DNA of 64,000 nucleotides, from NCBI GenBank assembly GCA_009667805.1, contig CM019066.1, positions 115,744,190 to 115,808,189 of the forward strand. Reading direction: 5' to 3'. Under the pieces are notes generated by a model. The model was given only the letters and a program-made list of their open reading frames with translations, was not told the DNA's origin and ran no database searches. Below are positions 62,220-64,000 of the stretch, one piece after another. The DNA is from Leptobrachium leishanense. Lineage: Eukaryota > Chordata > Amphibia > Anura > Megophryidae. Each line of letters starts with the position of its first letter. Position 1 is the stretch's first letter. The position numbers and the translations under genes are program-made.

Positions 62220-63030
62220 TAGCATAACAGCTTTATAAAGAGAAGATAATGTTATTAAACACAGGGGTTTTTTAATCGTTATTGCTGTTTTGTGACTAAC
62301 AATATAAAGGATAGAATCTGTGGCTGCCATGTTTTATTAGGTTCTCTATCAGGCTACATATTAATCATAGTGAAGGTATATTCCAATGAAACTCCTTTTT
62401 CCGTCATTATAAGCTTTACTTAACATGCCAGCTGCAGGGAGAAGCATAAATTTGGGTGTAAGGATTGTGGTTTGGTTTGCCTGTAAATCAAGCAATATAG
62501 CTCTGCGGTTACTTAAGGACAAAAAAAAACATAGCGGAGAAAACCACAAACGTTTTGTCATCACAGCCAACATTATTCTACAACAATTCATTTCACTGAA
62601 AAATTAATTTTTTTGTCAATCCGTCACCAAACCAAATGTAATTAATTCAATGCCAAATAATAAATATGCATTTTTGAACGTTATAAAGTGTAGGGATTTA
62701 TTCATTCACTGAGGAATTGTAGAGCAAAATATAAATATTGGAGTTGGTAGCATTTTCAAATTAAGTTTTTATGGCCTAAAATTTCCAAATCACCACAAAT
62801 TTTCCAGCTGTTAAATAATTTTTTTATACTGTACTGATATACAGGATGTGCATGGTATATTCATTTTAAAAATACATTTTATGGCCCAATAACAATTATT
62901 TGTTAGCAGTAGTGGACTAAGGGTTTCTTTGCCCTGGAAGATATTAGTGTGCTGCTGCCCTGTCTTATGCCATTTACCCCATTCTCTCACTCATTTTGGC
63001 CCCTTACTGAACTTTCTCAACCTCATTGTA
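62220..63030. other. No gene recognised
   Basis: AT-rich sequence. Nothing supportable. Confidence 0.4.
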
Positions 63031-63034
63031 TACC

Positions 63035-63545
63035 CACCGCATGTCTCTCACTCCCATTGCATCTCTTCATGTGTCTCACTCCATTGTGTTCCTACTTCAT
63101 GCCTCTCACCCCACATTGTGTTCCTACTTCATGCTCTCATTCCCATTACATCTCTTCTTCATGCTCTCACTCCATATTGTGTTCCTACTTCATGCCTCTC
63201 ACTCCCCATTGTGTCCCTACCTCATGCCTCTCACCCCCATTGTGTCCATACCTCATGCCTCTCACCCCTATTGTGCCTCTACTTCATGCGTCTCACTCTC
63301 CATTGTGTCCTTACCTCATGCCTCTCACCCCATTGCATCTCTTCTTCATGTGTCTCACTCCCCATTGTGTCCTTACCTCATGCCTCTCACCCCTATTGTG
63401 TCTCTTCTTCATGTGTCTCACACCCCATTGTGTCATTACCTCATGCCTCTCACCCCCATTGCGTCTCTTCTTCATGTGTCTCACTCCCCAATGTGTCCCT
63501 ACCTCATGCCTTTCATTCCCCATTGTGCCTCTACCTCATCTCACT
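63035..63545 (+). repeat. Minisatellite, about 30-33 bp unit, roughly 16-17 copies
   Basis: Units read CATGCCTCTCACTCCCCATT plus GTGTCCCTACCT, with alternating CTTCTTCATGTGTCTCAC variants. A higher-order period of about 60 bp is visible on the right (63300-63500), where the two variants alternate. All three plus-strand frames stay open, giving spurious Ser/His/Cys/Pro-rich proteins. Confidence 0.93.
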
Positions 63546-64000
63546 CACCCCATTTTCCTGCTCATCTATTCACAGCGTGAGAAGAAATTGGCGATAAGGA
63601 ACATTATGTTTTCTATTTGGATAAATTCAATTCAGTACAATCATATACTAATTAAAAAACAAATTAAAATGAAACATGTCGTTATAAGTAAATTTCTCAT
63701 AATTAAATAATTTAATATCCCAAGGTTCCTTTACGAAGGTGCGTACTAATAACTGTGCAAGGCATGTTCCACACAAAGTTATCACTCAACCTTGCCCCAT
63801 CTCCACTGATTGGCGTGTCATTTGTGTAGTTTTGTGCGTCCTGCACTTTGTATAGAACATGCAAAAGAAAAGTGGCCCTGGTGGTAAAATAAAAAAGCAA
63901 TTCCAAGTTACTCTTCTCTCCTGCCACTGGTGCAGAGGTCTCCATAAAATATTATGAATAAACATTAGCAAATCCAGAATAAATATATTCCCCTTTACAA
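63546..64000. other. No gene recognised
   Basis: AT-rich sequence to the window edge, with no repeat ends or exons seen. Confidence 0.4.

Noticed and set aside
62929..63710. Three overlapping Ser/Cys/His-rich frames
   Set aside because: By-product of the 32-bp minisatellite, all frames open, no start context or domain.

Overview
This window looks like TE-rich vertebrate, most likely frog (anuran), genomic DNA. Two things point there. The only host gene I can name is the 3' end of a vertebrate SCHIP1 gene. The repeats also fit amphibians: TTAAAGG-ended MITEs of the type described in Xenopus, the GCGCTTTATAAATAA-type dispersed repeat, abundant Tc1-like elements, L1 and Penelope-like retroelements, hAT and Harbinger-like MITEs and many solo LTRs. 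The species assignment is inference. There are no bacterial genes, operons or CRISPR arrays.

Host gene: the last four coding exons of SCHIP1 (schwannomin-interacting protein 1) lie on the + strand at 6412-6609, 7030-7153, 10299-10392 and 10839-10890. They join in phase to give 155 C-terminal codons and a stop, followed by a 3' UTR with a good poly(A) signal at 11560. Upstream exons are outside the window or not recognisable. I found no other convincing host exon in the remaining 53 kb.

Layout: 1-6400 is upstream/intron sequence with MITEs (Harbinger-like ends, a TTAA-flanked 1.1 kb repeat, a 1 kb fold-back). 6.4-11.6 kb is the SCHIP1 3' end, with a hAT MITE and two Tc1 relics in its third intron. 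12-15 kb holds Harbinger-like MITEs and two large minisatellites. 17.4-24.7 kb is a hAT-type element split by a 5.9 kb L1. 24.7-28.7 kb holds a Tc1 relic broken by a solo LTR and a small MITE, then a dead Tc1 copy. 28.9-39.5 kb holds 'GGGTTATTC' MITEs and a 'GGGCCCTATTACA' MITE carrying two solo LTRs. 39.7-41.4 kb is a four-deep nest (LTR > hAT > minisatellite > LTR). 42.6-53.65 kb is Penelope-like (PLE) sequence broken by a LINE tail, a 4 kb fold-back element, three kinds of DNA transposon and a solo LTR. It includes a Tc1 copy whose 351-codon transposase frame is still open. 54-64 kb holds an unidentified retroelement-like segment, a 1.6 kb hAT element, more MITEs, a T2-like MITE and a 32-bp minisatellite.

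Most transposon boundaries were set by matching target-site duplications (TSDs) read directly from the sequence: 8 bp for hAT, 4-5 bp for LTRs, TA for Tc1, 3 bp for Harbinger-like and 13-15 bp for retroposed elements. The relative order of many insertions can therefore be read. No novel defence or metabolic system is visible. The most unusual items are the 4 kb fold-back element with a diverged tandem array in its loop and a 15-bp duplication, the inverted PLE RT/endonuclease composite, and the still-open Tc1 transposase.
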